Below, piece by piece: positions 8,144 through 17,228 of a stretch of 64,000 nucleotides of DNA. The stretch comes from Teredinibacter franksiae. GTDB taxonomy: Bacteria; Pseudomonadota; Gammaproteobacteria; Pseudomonadales; Cellvibrionaceae. How positions within the stretch are numbered: position 1 is the stretch's first letter; every line of letters starts with the position of its first letter. Where the stretch lies: the NCBI RefSeq assembly GCF_014218805.1, contig NZ_JACJUV010000001.1, forward strand, positions 2,430,501 through 2,494,500, read 5' to 3'. Below the pieces are notes generated by a model that was not told the origin of the DNA, did no database searches, and saw only the letters and a program-made list of their open reading frames with translations. Made by a program: the position numbers and the translations under genes.

Positions 8144-9961
8144 ATGAGTGTTATGTATTTCACCGCCAACATCAGTTTCCGTAACTTACTGTTTGTACTT
8201 ATCTTGATGATGAGCCAATCGGTGTTAGCGGCTATGCTTGCCCAAAAACGCCCTGGCTATACTCTGGAGCTTTTATCCGAACAGAAGCCAGCGCTCGTCG
8301 TTAGCCTGCGCGCTAGACTTCAAGCTCACCGTGAATACATCGAAAAGTCCAAAGTCAAAGAAACGATAAAAGCGATAGCTGAAGATGAGCAGCGGGTGTT
8401 AGAAAAGTCCGCACGTGCGTTGGGCTTTTACGATGTTGATGTGAAGGCTGAGTACGAGGTTAACGCTCAAGGGCCTATACGTTACAAGATTGACGCTGGT
8501 GAAGCGTATCAGCTCGAAAAAATTGAATATCGTTTTCCAGCAATTCTACAACAGGAAAAATTTACGCTTAAAGGGTTGAAAATTGGCGATGCGTTAAATG
8601 CAGAGTACGTCTTACTTGCAGAAAAAGACCTGCTTCAACAGTTGGGCACGCATTGTTTATACGAATTGGATTTGAGCTACAAAGTAACGCTCTCCCGAGA
8701 GAAAAAGAAAGCCACCATTGTTTTCAACTTGACCGACAGCCCGCCAAGCCATTTCCGCACAATTAGCTTTGAGGGGCTCGAGCACACAAAGGAAGAATTT
8801 CTGCGAAGCCAGACTAGCCTGAAAGTAGGCGATTGTTACAGCGCCACTCGCCTGAATACAGAGCGGCTAAAATTATTGCAAACGAATCTGTTAAATTCTG
8901 TGTCGCCCGTTGTTACCCACGGGAATTTTGTCAAACCTGATAATATTGATGGACGTGAAAGCTACCCTATAGATATCACTTTCCAAGTTGCAGAGCGAAA
9001 ATATCGCAGTATTAAAGCGGGAGCGGGTTACAGTACTGATGAACAAGCCGGTATAAGCTTAGAATGGCAAAACCGCAACTCTTTTGGCTCGGGTGAGAGC
9101 ATGAAAGTTGAATGGGGCTTGAATGGTATACGTCAGCACCTAGACGCCACTTATACTATTCCACACTTCTACTCCGAGGACCGCAGGCTTGAAATTGAAG
9201 CGCTGGTTGAGGAGGAAGATACTGCTGCATTTGAGAGTATTAAGGTTGAGCTTTCGGCAACCATTATTCGTTCTTTTTGGACCAATTTTTTGTTTATGTA
9301 TGGAACCCAGTTCGCGCATTCAAAAGTATCTGAAGACGACGAGCGTGAAAATTTTAATCTTGTTTCTGCGCCGGTAGGCTTAACATGGAATAAACGCGAT
9401 GACCTGCTGAACACCACAACGGGAATGACGCTTTCAACGTCCGTGGCACCGTTTCAGGACATTCACAAGGAAGATCTACGTTTTTTACGCGGTACATTAG
9501 CGGGCACATTTTTTATCAGCGCGTCGCAATTACGCACACATCCTACGTTGGCAACCCGAGTAACAATGGGTTCCATGACAGGTTCAAGCCTGGACAAAAT
9601 TCCTGCAGATGAACGTTTCTATTCCGGGGGAGGAGGTTCCATACGTGGTTATGCCTATCAGTTAGCCGGGGAGTTAACCGATGGTTTGCCAAACGGTGGC
9701 AAATCGTTTGGTGAGCTTGTTGTAGAATCCCGGTTCAAACTGTCGCCAACATGGGGGCTGGTCGCCTTTGTTGATGGCGGCTACGCCTATCCGGAAGAAA
9801 TGCCCAGTTTCGGTGAGGATTTTCTGTGGGGTGCCGGTTTGGGCATTCGCTACTTTACAGGGTTTGCACCTATCCGTTTTGATGTCGCAGTACCCTTGGA
9901 TAAGCGCGAAAACATTGACGACGACTATCAAATATACATCAGTATTGGCCAGGCATTTTGA
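8144..9961 (+). CDS. tamA: TamA, Omp85-family outer-membrane subunit of the TAM complex
   Basis: TamA pairs with TamB to form the translocation and assembly module, which spans the periplasm and is implicated in outer-membrane protein insertion and in lipid transport. The 605 residues fit the family length (about 580). After a signal peptide (SVLAA) come three POTRA-like alpha/beta repeats to about residue 275, and a 16-strand barrel begins near the AGAGYSTDEQAG motif. The loop-6 signature is SGGGGSIRGYAYQ, and the chain ends in a terminal aromatic (GQAF). The stop codon overlaps a potential TTG start of tamB and lies 11 bases before its first ATG, so the two are translated as an operon. Confidence 0.92.
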   Translation: MSVMYFTANISFRNLLFVLILMMSQSVLAAMLAQKRPGYTLELLSEQKPALVVSLRARLQAHREYIEKSKVKETIKAIAEDEQRVLEKSARALGFYDVDVKAEYEVNAQGPIRYKIDAGEAYQLEKIEYRFPAILQQEKFTLKGLKIGDALNAEYVLLAEKDLLQQLGTHCLYELDLSYKVTLSREKKKATIVFNLTDSPPSHFRTISFEGLEHTKEEFLRSQTSLKVGDCYSATRLNTERLKLLQTNLLNSVSPVVTHGNFVKPDNIDGRESYPIDITFQVAERKYRSIKAGAGYSTDEQAGISLEWQNRNSFGSGESMKVEWGLNGIRQHLDATYTIPHFYSEDRRLEIEALVEEEDTAAFESIKVELSATIIRSFWTNFLFMYGTQFAHSKVSEDDERENFNLVSAPVGLTWNKRDDLLNTTTGMTLSTSVAPFQDIHKEDLRFLRGTLAGTFFISASQLRTHPTLATRVTMGSMTGSSLDKIPADERFYSGGGGSIRGYAYQLAGELTDGLPNGGKSFGELVVESRFKLSPTWGLVAFVDGGYAYPEEMPSFGEDFLWGAGLGIRYFTGFAPIRFDVAVPLDKRENIDDDYQIYISIGQAF

Positions 9962-9972
9962 GTGTTGTTTCG

Positions 9973-12900
9973 ATGAAATATAATATAGCGAACCAGGTCA
10001 TAAAGGTAGGGCGAAAAATAGCGAAATCCCTATTGTATGGTTTGCTTACGCTGACGGTTGTGTGTGCGCTTTGCGTAGCCCTATTGTCTATAGACAGCGT
10101 GCGTGAACATGCGGTTAGTTACGCATTAAAAAAATACAATAACGCTCAAACCGACATTCAGATCAACCTTGAAGGTATTACCAGCACATCAATGGGGCGT
10201 TGGTATGTCGCTCGGGGCGTTATTGCCTTAGAAAATCAAGAAATAATTACCGTCGAAAAGTTTAACCTCGCGTTGGTTCTTTCCGCGCTTTGGGATAAAC
10301 ATATTCATATTCAGCAGTTATCGGCTGCCACTGTTCGCTATAGCTATTATCCGCTGGAAGAAAAAACACCTGAGCCTCCAATCAATAAAGAATCGGTAAC
10401 GGCTATAACGCTACCAAACCTGTGGCAAATTTCGTTGGATTCGCTGGCGATAAAACGGTTGCGGCTAAATTTAGAAAATCTAGCCGCGGTACCACCTGAA
10501 TTGGCGCATTTAGATTACCAAATTACTGGCATGCTCAAGGCCTTTTCGGCCGATACGCCTTTGGCGATTACGCTAGAAGCATTTGATGCTAACGACAACA
10601 CACGGCTCTCGATTAAAACGCGAGAAGGCGTTACCCAAAAAACCAAAATCGAGGGGTCTTTTCGCGAAAAGAGTGAGGGCCTATTCGCTCAACTATTTAC
10701 TCAGCAGCTAGGGTTTGAGCTAAATTTTGTTGCAGAGCTAGACAAGGCGAGCGATTACCCAACAGTGGATATACAAAAACTACGCATAGACATTGCCGAT
10801 CAACTATTGGAGGCTAGCGCCTTTCTCGCATTTGAAGAAAATAACGGCCTTAAAATTAGCCGCGGCCAATTAATGCAGCGACCTGAAACTGAAAGAAACG
10901 AGGAAAGCGCTGCAATTAATAGCATAGAATTTTCTGGATTTATGGATAGCGACAATTTACAGGCGACAATTAACACGCAGCATTTTGACGTTACAGCCCT
11001 CCATAGTTTGGCGAATACCGTTTTAGATGATTTGCCGCCGCTACCTACCGCGAAGGCAAAAATTGAACAACTGGAATTCAGTTTTACGTCGCACCCTCAG
11101 GATATTCTCAACCAGGCACAGCTCAAACTCAAAACGCGTATTGCAGCAGAATATAATGAGACCCCATTATTGCTAATGGCAAGCCTTGACGGAGGACTGG
11201 AAAAACTACAGCTAGATGATGTTCGATTAGTGTCGAATGATTCTAGGGTAAAAGTGTCGGGCCAGCTAGATTTTACCGGTGAAGAAAACAACGTTGCTTA
11301 TGCGTTAAAAAACTTCGATCTATCATTGTTAAAACAGCTTAGTGCTCAATACCCTCCTGGGCTAACCGGTGTTCTGAATGGCAAAGGAAGCATTAAGGGC
11401 CTTCTAGAAAAACCCAATATGGAGGTTGAGGCAAAATCTACCTTTCATTACCCTTTAGGCGTTAAAGATGGCGTGCCTTTTCAGCAATCGTTCAAAGCCG
11501 AACTAAAGGCAAAATACTTAACCGAAATTATTCTTATAGAATCGGCGTCGTTGGTCAATATAACGTCAAATAATTCCGCCGTGGACATTTCTGGACAGCT
11601 AGACCTTACGGGCGACAAAAATGATATACGTTATGCCATAAAAGATTTCGATCTATCCATATTGAAGCAGGCAGGCCTTCAGTATCCCCCAGGCTTCGCC
11701 GGTATTCTGAATGGCAAAGGTAGCTTAAAAGGGCTTTTACAAAACCCGAATGCAGAAGTTGAGGCAGAATCTACCTTTCACTACCCGGTTACATTCACTG
11801 ATGGTGTATCGGTAGAGGAATCGTTTAAGGCCGAATTAAAAGCGAGCTACCTCAACCAAGCTTTGCATATCGAAGCTGCATCGCTGTTGAATATTAAACA
11901 ACCCGAATCCGTCGTATTGTTTTTACTAAAAGGCGATGTAGACGTCCACAAAAAGTCCCCGGTTGTTAGTTTACAAATCGAAGCCGAAAAACTACCTATG
12001 GCGTTATTAGAACCCTATGGTTGGAGCGATACTGAAGGAGCACTGTCCATCAATGTTAATATTGATAATACAGTAGACGAAAATTTTGCGGAGAACTGGG
12101 AAAAAAACTTACTTATGGAAGGTAAGCTGCGCTATGAAACACGTATAAAAGCGGATCAGCCCAAGAATGAAACGGCGATAGTATTTGATGTGAATGTGGC
12201 CGAAGTCGCAGGCGATAGCGACAATCGATGGTGGCAGCTCAAAGCTGATTTAGGTTTAAAGAAGGGTAAGGAACATAAATCGAATGAGCTTGTGCTGAGC
12301 GTTAAAAAGGGCGGGCTGACTCAATTTCTAAAAGATGGCGAGTCCCTGCCGGTAACGCGCCTAGAGGGCCATGTTGATATGGCGGTTGCGAATTTTATTC
12401 TGCCGGACTCACAAAAAGTAACGGGAACACTGGTAACGGATGTGGACGTAAGTGGTGACCTTGACCGACCCAACATTAAGGGAGTGGTGGAGATAAGAGA
12501 CGTTAATTATCGTCATTCCGAATTGGGTACTAGCCTCAATAATGCTTCGGCTTTGCTGTCTTTTGAGGGCACCAAGGTATACCTCAAAAATCTTCAAGCT
12601 AAGGATGACGGAGATGGACGAATTGCCATGAATGGACTATTCGATTGGCAAAAAGATGATAACGCAAAGGCTATAGAGCTAAGCCTAGATGCCGATAAGT
12701 TTTCGTTATTCGAGCATGACCACGTAGAAGGCAAAATAAGCGCTAATGTGCAGGCTACAGGTAATGTGGAGCGAATACTGGTCAAGGGTGACATTATTGT
12801 CTCGCCACTCTCTATATCCATTGCGGCCAATCCGGGCCCTTCCATCCCTGAAATAGAGTACGAATTCGAGCAAATAGAGGAACAGCAGCGCAATAGTCGA

Positions 12901-13620
12901 TTACCGTTTCCAGTTATAGAACTGGACATTAATATCGGTGTCAATCAGCAAGCGTATATTCGTGGCCGCGGCTTGGAAGCGGAGCTTGAAGGCAAGATGA
13001 ACCTAAAGGGGCCTACTAATAAACTGGAATATCAGGGGGCGTTCAATACAATCCGTGGTGGTTTTGAATTGGTGGGCAAGCAATTTAGCCTTGAGAAAGG
13101 TGAGGTCGGTTTCAGTAACAACGCGGTTATCATACTGGTAGTGGGCGTTTACGAAGATGACGAAATGGAAGTGCGTGCAGAAGTAAGCGGTACAGGCGAA
13201 GACTTTAATTTTAAGCTTACCTCTATTCCTTCAATGCCCGAGGATGAGCTAATAGCCAAACTTATATTCGGCTCATCGGTACAGGATATTTCGGCACTGC
13301 AAGCATTACAGTTAGCTTCCACGGTTCAACGGCTTAAAGGTGGACAAGTCTGGGACCCGGTTGGTGAGGCGCGCAATATATTACATGTTGATACGCTTTC
13401 AATTGATACTGAAACAACAGACGAAGGTACTGAACTAAAGTTTGGCGCCGGTAAATATATTACAGATAGGGTATACCTTGAAATTGAGCGCTCTGCAGAA
13501 CCGGCCCACCCGTGGCAGGGCAACCTCTTAATTGAGCTAACGCCAGCGATAAACCTGGAGACGACCACCGGTGGTGCGTCGGGCGGTTGGACTAAGCTTG
13601 TGTGGAAGCACGACTACTAA
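9973..13620 (+). CDS. tamB: TamB, inner-membrane-anchored bridge of the TAM complex
   Basis: TamB forms a long hydrophobic beta-helical groove from the inner membrane to TamA and is thought to move phospholipid or help barrel assembly. The protein has an N-terminal membrane anchor (SLLYGLLTLTVVCALCVALL), a very long AsmA-like beta-rich middle, and the conserved DUF490 C-terminal domain (about residues 880-1215) with YQGAFNTIRGGFELVGKQF. It also has the usual motif ending in LIFGSSVQDISALQALQLA. The length of about 1215 residues is typical. I prefer the ATG at 9973; a TTG at 9958 overlapping the tamA stop would add five residues. Residues 424-645 hold two adjacent copies of a 111-residue unit. 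Confidence 0.92.
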   Translation: MKYNIANQVIKVGRKIAKSLLYGLLTLTVVCALCVALLSIDSVREHAVSYALKKYNNAQTDIQINLEGITSTSMGRWYVARGVIALENQEIITVEKFNLALVLSALWDKHIHIQQLSAATVRYSYYPLEEKTPEPPINKESVTAITLPNLWQISLDSLAIKRLRLNLENLAAVPPELAHLDYQITGMLKAFSADTPLAITLEAFDANDNTRLSIKTREGVTQKTKIEGSFREKSEGLFAQLFTQQLGFELNFVAELDKASDYPTVDIQKLRIDIADQLLEASAFLAFEENNGLKISRGQLMQRPETERNEESAAINSIEFSGFMDSDNLQATINTQHFDVTALHSLANTVLDDLPPLPTAKAKIEQLEFSFTSHPQDILNQAQLKLKTRIAAEYNETPLLLMASLDGGLEKLQLDDVRLVSNDSRVKVSGQLDFTGEENNVAYALKNFDLSLLKQLSAQYPPGLTGVLNGKGSIKGLLEKPNMEVEAKSTFHYPLGVKDGVPFQQSFKAELKAKYLTEIILIESASLVNITSNNSAVDISGQLDLTGDKNDIRYAIKDFDLSILKQAGLQYPPGFAGILNGKGSLKGLLQNPNAEVEAESTFHYPVTFTDGVSVEESFKAELKASYLNQALHIEAASLLNIKQPESVVLFLLKGDVDVHKKSPVVSLQIEAEKLPMALLEPYGWSDTEGALSINVNIDNTVDENFAENWEKNLLMEGKLRYETRIKADQPKNETAIVFDVNVAEVAGDSDNRWWQLKADLGLKKGKEHKSNELVLSVKKGGLTQFLKDGESLPVTRLEGHVDMAVANFILPDSQKVTGTLVTDVDVSGDLDRPNIKGVVEIRDVNYRHSELGTSLNNASALLSFEGTKVYLKNLQAKDDGDGRIAMNGLFDWQKDDNAKAIELSLDADKFSLFEHDHVEGKISANVQATGNVERILVKGDIIVSPLSISIAANPGPSIPEIEYEFEQIEEQQRNSRLPFPVIELDINIGVNQQAYIRGRGLEAELEGKMNLKGPTNKLEYQGAFNTIRGGFELVGKQFSLEKGEVGFSNNAVIILVVGVYEDDEMEVRAEVSGTGEDFNFKLTSIPSMPEDELIAKLIFGSSVQDISALQALQLASTVQRLKGGQVWDPVGEARNILHVDTLSIDTETTDEGTELKFGAGKYITDRVYLEIERSAEPAHPWQGNLLIELTPAINLETTTGGASGGWTKLVWKHDY
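11242..11907 (+). repeat. Tandem duplication of a 333-base unit inside tamB
   Basis: Two adjacent in-frame copies of about 333 bases (11242-11574 and 11575-11907) encode 111-residue units with the same order of motifs: SGQLD(F/L)TG, then NFDLS or DFDLS, then YPPG(L/F), LNGKGS(I/L)KGLL, STFHYP, and a final (L/A)ES or (L/A)EA segment ending in VNI or LNI. The copies have diverged but align without gaps through nearly all of their length. The unit would lengthen the beta-helical groove of TamB. Confidence 0.85.
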
Positions 13621-13752
13621 GCCCCATGGTGGCTTCGTTACCAGCGTTTAAGGGTAGGTTTAACTTCCAACAAGTTGAAAGATGGATATTGGCGCACAAA
13701 CGTGGCTGTTGAGAATTTAAGCATTACAGTGTTTATTAAAAACGAAGTTTTT

Positions 13753-14766
13753 TTACGCGGTTTTCTGCAACAGTAGTTCTTTTCTATGGCTGCTGGGTGA
13801 GTAACCTGTCCAGCGTTTATAGGCGCGGGTAAAATTAGCTTGGTCGGCAAAGCCCAGTAAATAGGCAATTTCAGTCAGCGACATTTGTGAGTTTTTAATA
13901 TGGCTGTTGGCAAGTTTTTCTCGCGTCTCATTCTGTAATTTTTTAAACGACTGATTTTCGCTTTTCAATTTGCGTTGTAGCGTCCGTAAAGTAAGATTCA
14001 TTTTATCCGCAACGGCCTCTTCCGAGGCATTGCCCGACGGTAGCATGTCTATCAATATTGCGATCACATTCCCGACTACATTATTCCTGTCTACCTCGGT
14101 TAAATACTGCCGAATGGTTTGCTCGTTTGCCTCTGCGAGCATGGAATTGCCCGTGGCCAATGATTTGTCGGCTACGTGTTGATCAATAAGTAAAACATTT
14201 TCTAGACGGTTGTATTCCGGGGAAACTCCGACATAGGCTTCTAGGGCGCCTGGGTTTCGATGATTGCGTGCGAGTTCCATTGCTACGGGAACAAACGCCT
14301 CCCCGGCCAGCATTCGGCACATTTTAATAATGGCGGTAATACCGGCATCATTTCCGGCAGGGTGAACCTTGTTTATGTCTTCGGAGGTGGTCATGGAAAA
14401 TCGATAATGTGTTCCAACTTTGTCCAAACGTGTAATCAGGGAATTATTAACCAGATGAGAATAGCGGTGTAAACGCTGGAAACCCTCCAGCAGCGAGTCG
14501 CTTGCCAGCCAGGCAAACCCAAGGGCATGGAAAGTGGTGGGGTTCCAGCTAGTACCAACGGCGACCCCCAAATCTTCGTCACCGGTTAAGGTTACGGCCG
14601 CTTCCCATAGTTGTGGCATTTTAAGTGCTTCAAATCGAGCCTGACCATCGCCCAATTTGGTGTAATCGAGCCCTACCTCTTTAAATACTGGTTTTGGATC
14701 ATACCCGCGTGCCTTCAATGTACTCCATAAAAGCAGTGCCCACGATGTGAGTGTGGTAGTGGCCAT
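13753..14766 (-). CDS. AraC-family transcriptional regulator
   Basis: The product (338 residues from the chosen start) has the AraC-family arrangement of an N-terminal arabinose-binding-like domain of the PF12625 type and a C-terminal double helix-turn-helix. The DNA-binding part shows DKMNLTLRTLQRKLKSENQSF and then the second helix-turn-helix SLTEIAYLLGFADQANFTRA, ending YSPSSHR. I chose the ATG at 14766 because AAGGAG lies six bases upstream; an ATG at 14793 would add nine residues with no good ribosome site. It is divergent from the LpxC gene, with a 6-4-6 palindrome between them, and may control that gene. The effector is unknown. Confidence 0.88.
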   Translation of the reverse strand: MATTTLTSWALLLWSTLKARGYDPKPVFKEVGLDYTKLGDGQARFEALKMPQLWEAAVTLTGDEDLGVAVGTSWNPTTFHALGFAWLASDSLLEGFQRLHRYSHLVNNSLITRLDKVGTHYRFSMTTSEDINKVHPAGNDAGITAIIKMCRMLAGEAFVPVAMELARNHRNPGALEAYVGVSPEYNRLENVLLIDQHVADKSLATGNSMLAEANEQTIRQYLTEVDRNNVVGNVIAILIDMLPSGNASEEAVADKMNLTLRTLQRKLKSENQSFKKLQNETREKLANSHIKNSQMSLTEIAYLLGFADQANFTRAYKRWTGYSPSSHRKELLLQKTA

Positions 14767-14818
14767 AGGTTCTCCTTTGTTCGACGAAAGCATCGCTACT
14801 ATTGTTTGCCACAGCTAG

Positions 14819-14834
14819 GGACAACTGATTGTCC
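14819..14834. promoter_or_regulatory. Palindrome between the AraC gene and lpxC, candidate operator
   Basis: The sequence GGACAACTGATTGTCC is a perfect 6-4-6 inverted repeat in the 135-base divergent intergenic region. Its position 53 bases from the AraC start and 68 bases from the LpxC start suggests a regulator site. Which protein binds it is not known. Confidence 0.4.
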
Positions 14835-14901
14835 TGTTTGGCCAATTTTGCTGCACCATCATTTTATACGCTAACCACATAAACCACAGCGCGAGAATAG
14901 A

Positions 14902-15843
14902 ATGATGATGAAGCCCCTGCAAGATAGAAATACCCAGTATGCCCAACAAACACTGAAAAAGCCTTTTACCTGCATAGGCCGCGGATTACATACGGGTTTA
15001 AAGGTTATTATGACGGTGATGCCTGCGGAAGCAAATTCTGGCTACCGATTTGTCCGCCGTGATGTATCCGCCGGTCGTAACGAAGTCATCGCTGCCTGGC
15101 ATACGGTAACAGAGACCAATTTATGTACCACGGTGTCAAACAACATGGGTGTGCGAGTAAGTACAATTGAACATCTCATTGCGGCGCTTTATGCTAACGG
15201 TGTTGATAATGCTCGCATTGTCCTCGATGGCCCAGAAGTACCGATTATGGATGGTAGTGCTAAGCCATTTTCAGAGTTGATCGAAAGCGTAGGGTTGGAA
15301 ACGCTAGAGGAAGAGCGAAAAGCTATTGTGATAACCGACACCATTACGGTGCGAGACGGCAAGAAAGAAGCCTCACTAATACCCTCCCCCACCTCTTGGA
15401 TAACCATGGAGATTGATTTTGAATCATCTGTTATTGGTCGGCAATCACTGTCTCTGGAGATGGGAACCGAGAATTTTAATCGAGAACTAGCAGACTCTCG
15501 TACCTTTGGTTTTGTTGATCAAATGAATACCTTACAAGCTCTGGGTTATGCCCGCGGAGGTTCATTACAAAATGCCGTATTAGTGGCCAAAAATGGTGTC
15601 ATTAACAAAGACGGTCTACGACACGAGAATGAGTTCATCAGGCACAAAATGCTAGATGCCATTGGTGACCTTGCACTTTCTGGAGCTCCAATCATTGGTA
15701 GTTTTAGCGCAAAATACTCGGGACACAAGCTCAACAACGAATTATTACGCAAGCTGCTGCAGAGTCAAAATGCCTATCAATATGTACCCCTCCGTGAGGT
15801 AAGTGACAATTGGGTAGAAATGATGAACGTTAGCGCTGGGTAG
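14902..15843 (+). CDS. lpxC: UDP-3-O-acyl-N-acetylglucosamine deacetylase (LpxC), stand-alone copy
   Basis: LpxC removes the acetyl group from UDP-3-O-acyl-GlcNAc, the committed step of lipid A synthesis, in the cytoplasm with a catalytic zinc. The 313 residues match the family size (about 305). The zinc and catalytic motifs are intact: STIEHLIAAL with the general base Glu and a zinc His, IMDGSAKPF, SRTFGF, HKMLDAIGDLAL with a zinc His and Asp, and SGHKLNN with the catalytic His. In most gammaproteobacteria lpxC follows ftsZ in the division cluster; here it stands alone beside an AraC regulator, so it may be a second copy. Three ATG codons in a row (14902, 14905, 14908) leave the exact start open. 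The gene downstream is 28 bases away. Confidence 0.9.
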   Translation: MMMKPLQDRNTQYAQQTLKKPFTCIGRGLHTGLKVIMTVMPAEANSGYRFVRRDVSAGRNEVIAAWHTVTETNLCTTVSNNMGVRVSTIEHLIAALYANGVDNARIVLDGPEVPIMDGSAKPFSELIESVGLETLEEERKAIVITDTITVRDGKKEASLIPSPTSWITMEIDFESSVIGRQSLSLEMGTENFNRELADSRTFGFVDQMNTLQALGYARGGSLQNAVLVAKNGVINKDGLRHENEFIRHKMLDAIGDLALSGAPIIGSFSAKYSGHKLNNELLRKLLQSQNAYQYVPLREVSDNWVEMMNVSAG

Positions 15844-15871
15844 TGGTAAACCTAATATTAAGATAAAACTT

Positions 15872-16744
15872 ATGTATCAAATTGTTTTTAGTACGTCAAT
15901 GTTCAGGCGGATAACCGTGGCAAACTGTTTACGAATTGTAACGAGTATTGCCGCGTTCTGTCCGCTTTTAAGCGCTGCGACGGAAACCAATTACGACGCG
16001 CCGGTGTACAATAATGTATCCACTTGTGCGCAGGGTTTGTCCCAACCGCCGTTTGCAACCGCGAGCCTAGAAAGTGAAATATTTACGGTTGTCAGTTGGA
16101 ATATTGAAAAAGGAAAGAACCCTGGTTGGAAGGATAGCCTTCGACGCCTTGCGGAGACTGCCGAGTTTGTATTAATACAGGAGGCTACGTTTACAGAAAC
16201 AATGAAGGAGCCGAAAAAATCACAATTTTATTGGAGTTTCACGCCCGGATACAAAACAAAAAAATACCGCAGTGGTGTATTGGCTTTAAGCCGCAACGAA
16301 CCCAATCTTGTCTGTTCCCTGAGGGTAAAAGAGCCTTGGCTGTCAACGCCCAAATCGATCACGGTATTGCGTTACAATCGTGGAGAAAATAAGCCCGCAT
16401 TAATGGTAGTCAATGTTCATAGTGTTAATTTTAGTGTAGGTGTAAAAGCTTATAAAGCACAGCTAGAACAGGTCAATAAGTTATTGGCCCTGCACAGCGG
16501 CCCCGTGATTGTGGCAGGCGATTTTAATACCTGGAGCAAAGCGCGAATGGCGGTGTTAGATTCGATTGGAGATAAAAATAGTATGCAAGCGGTTGAATTT
16601 CAGGATGATAATCGCACGAAAAAATTCGATCATGCTCTGGATCATATGTTTGTCCGCGGGCTGAGAGTGAAAGAAAGTACGACTGAGGTAGTTAAAACCT
16701 CTGACCACAACCCTATTTCGGCTAAGCTAGAATTCATACACTAA
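15872..16744 (+). CDS. Exported endonuclease/exonuclease/phosphatase (EEP) family protein
   Basis: This 290-residue protein has the EEP fold motifs in order: VVSWNIEKGK (metal-binding Asn), LIQEATF (catalytic Glu), VVNVHSVNF, VAGDFNTWSK (Asp/Asn) and TSDHNPISAKLEF (terminal Asp-His). A hydrophobic N-terminus suggests export; the region around residues 10-35 reads as a signal peptide if translation begins at the internal ATG at 15899. The substrate cannot be told: family members cut DNA, inositol phosphates or sphingomyelin. It lies 28 bases after lpxC and 35 bases before the DUF5329 gene in the same direction, so the three may be co-transcribed. Confidence 0.8.
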   Translation: MYQIVFSTSMFRRITVANCLRIVTSIAAFCPLLSAATETNYDAPVYNNVSTCAQGLSQPPFATASLESEIFTVVSWNIEKGKNPGWKDSLRRLAETAEFVLIQEATFTETMKEPKKSQFYWSFTPGYKTKKYRSGVLALSRNEPNLVCSLRVKEPWLSTPKSITVLRYNRGENKPALMVVNVHSVNFSVGVKAYKAQLEQVNKLLALHSGPVIVAGDFNTWSKARMAVLDSIGDKNSMQAVEFQDDNRTKKFDHALDHMFVRGLRVKESTTEVVKTSDHNPISAKLEFIH

Positions 16745-16778
16745 TATTCGGAGCCGCACTAATAATCGGAGCTGCACT
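16743..16778 (+). repeat. Two tandem 18-base units containing the ribosome binding site
   Basis: TAATATTCGGAGCCGCAC is followed directly by TAATAATCGGAGCTGCAC, which differs at two positions. Each copy carries GGAG; the second GGAG is eight bases before the ATG at 16780 and serves the DUF5329 gene, while the first is a spare copy. Confidence 0.8.
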
Positions 16779-16779
16779 T

Positions 16780-17142
16780 ATGTTGAACGTAAAGATCACC
16801 TTTTTATTGTTAGTAGGGCTATGTTTAGGCATGGCGACAGAAGCGATAGCCGAAGAAACCACCGATGCCCAGCGAGAAATAACCGCACTTATTGAGTTCG
16901 TTGAAAAAAGCCAATGCGTGTTCCACCGCAATGGGAAAATGTACACATCGGAACAGGCGGCTAGCCACCTGCGTTTAAAGTGGAGTAAAGGCGAACGCTA
17001 CGCGAAATCGGCGGAGGCGTTTATCGACAACCTAGCGAGCAAAAGTTCGTGGACAGGAAAGCCCTACTCTATTGAGTGTAAACCGGAAGCAAAGCGTGAC
17101 ATCAATAGCTGGTTAAAAGCCGAATTAGTAAATTTGCGATAA
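16780..17142 (+). CDS. DUF5329-family exported protein
   Basis: The 120-residue product has a signal peptide (cleavage near AIAEE) and a compact domain that matches the DUF5329 pattern: EITALIEFVEKSQCVFHRNG, a YTSEQAASHLRLKW segment, then a SAEAFIDNLASKSSWTGKPY segment and a final WLKAEL. Two cysteines (in SQCVF and IECKP) could form a disulfide in the periplasm. The function of the family is unknown. The start has GGAG eight bases upstream, in the second of two tandem copies of an 18-base unit. It is the last gene of the lpxC-EEP-DUF5329 run. Confidence 0.75.
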   Translation: MLNVKITFLLLVGLCLGMATEAIAEETTDAQREITALIEFVEKSQCVFHRNGKMYTSEQAASHLRLKWSKGERYAKSAEAFIDNLASKSSWTGKPYSIECKPEAKRDINSWLKAELVNLR

Positions 17143-17151
17143 TGTATTTTT

Positions 17152-17187
17152 TCATTCACCCGGTATAGGTTTGTACCGAGTGAATGA
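17152..17187. terminator. Strong hairpin between convergent genes
   Basis: TCATTCAC and CGGTA pair with TACCG and GTGAATGA around an eight-base loop, giving a 13-pair stem between the DUF5329 gene (plus) and the SYLF gene (minus). There is no T-run on the 3' side of either transcript (the T-run is 5' of the stem on the plus strand), so it is a weak or factor-dependent terminator rather than a classical one. Confidence 0.4.
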
Positions 17188-17228
17188 GGTTGCCAGTATT
17201 GACTAAGGCTACAGGCGTTCAATAGGCC

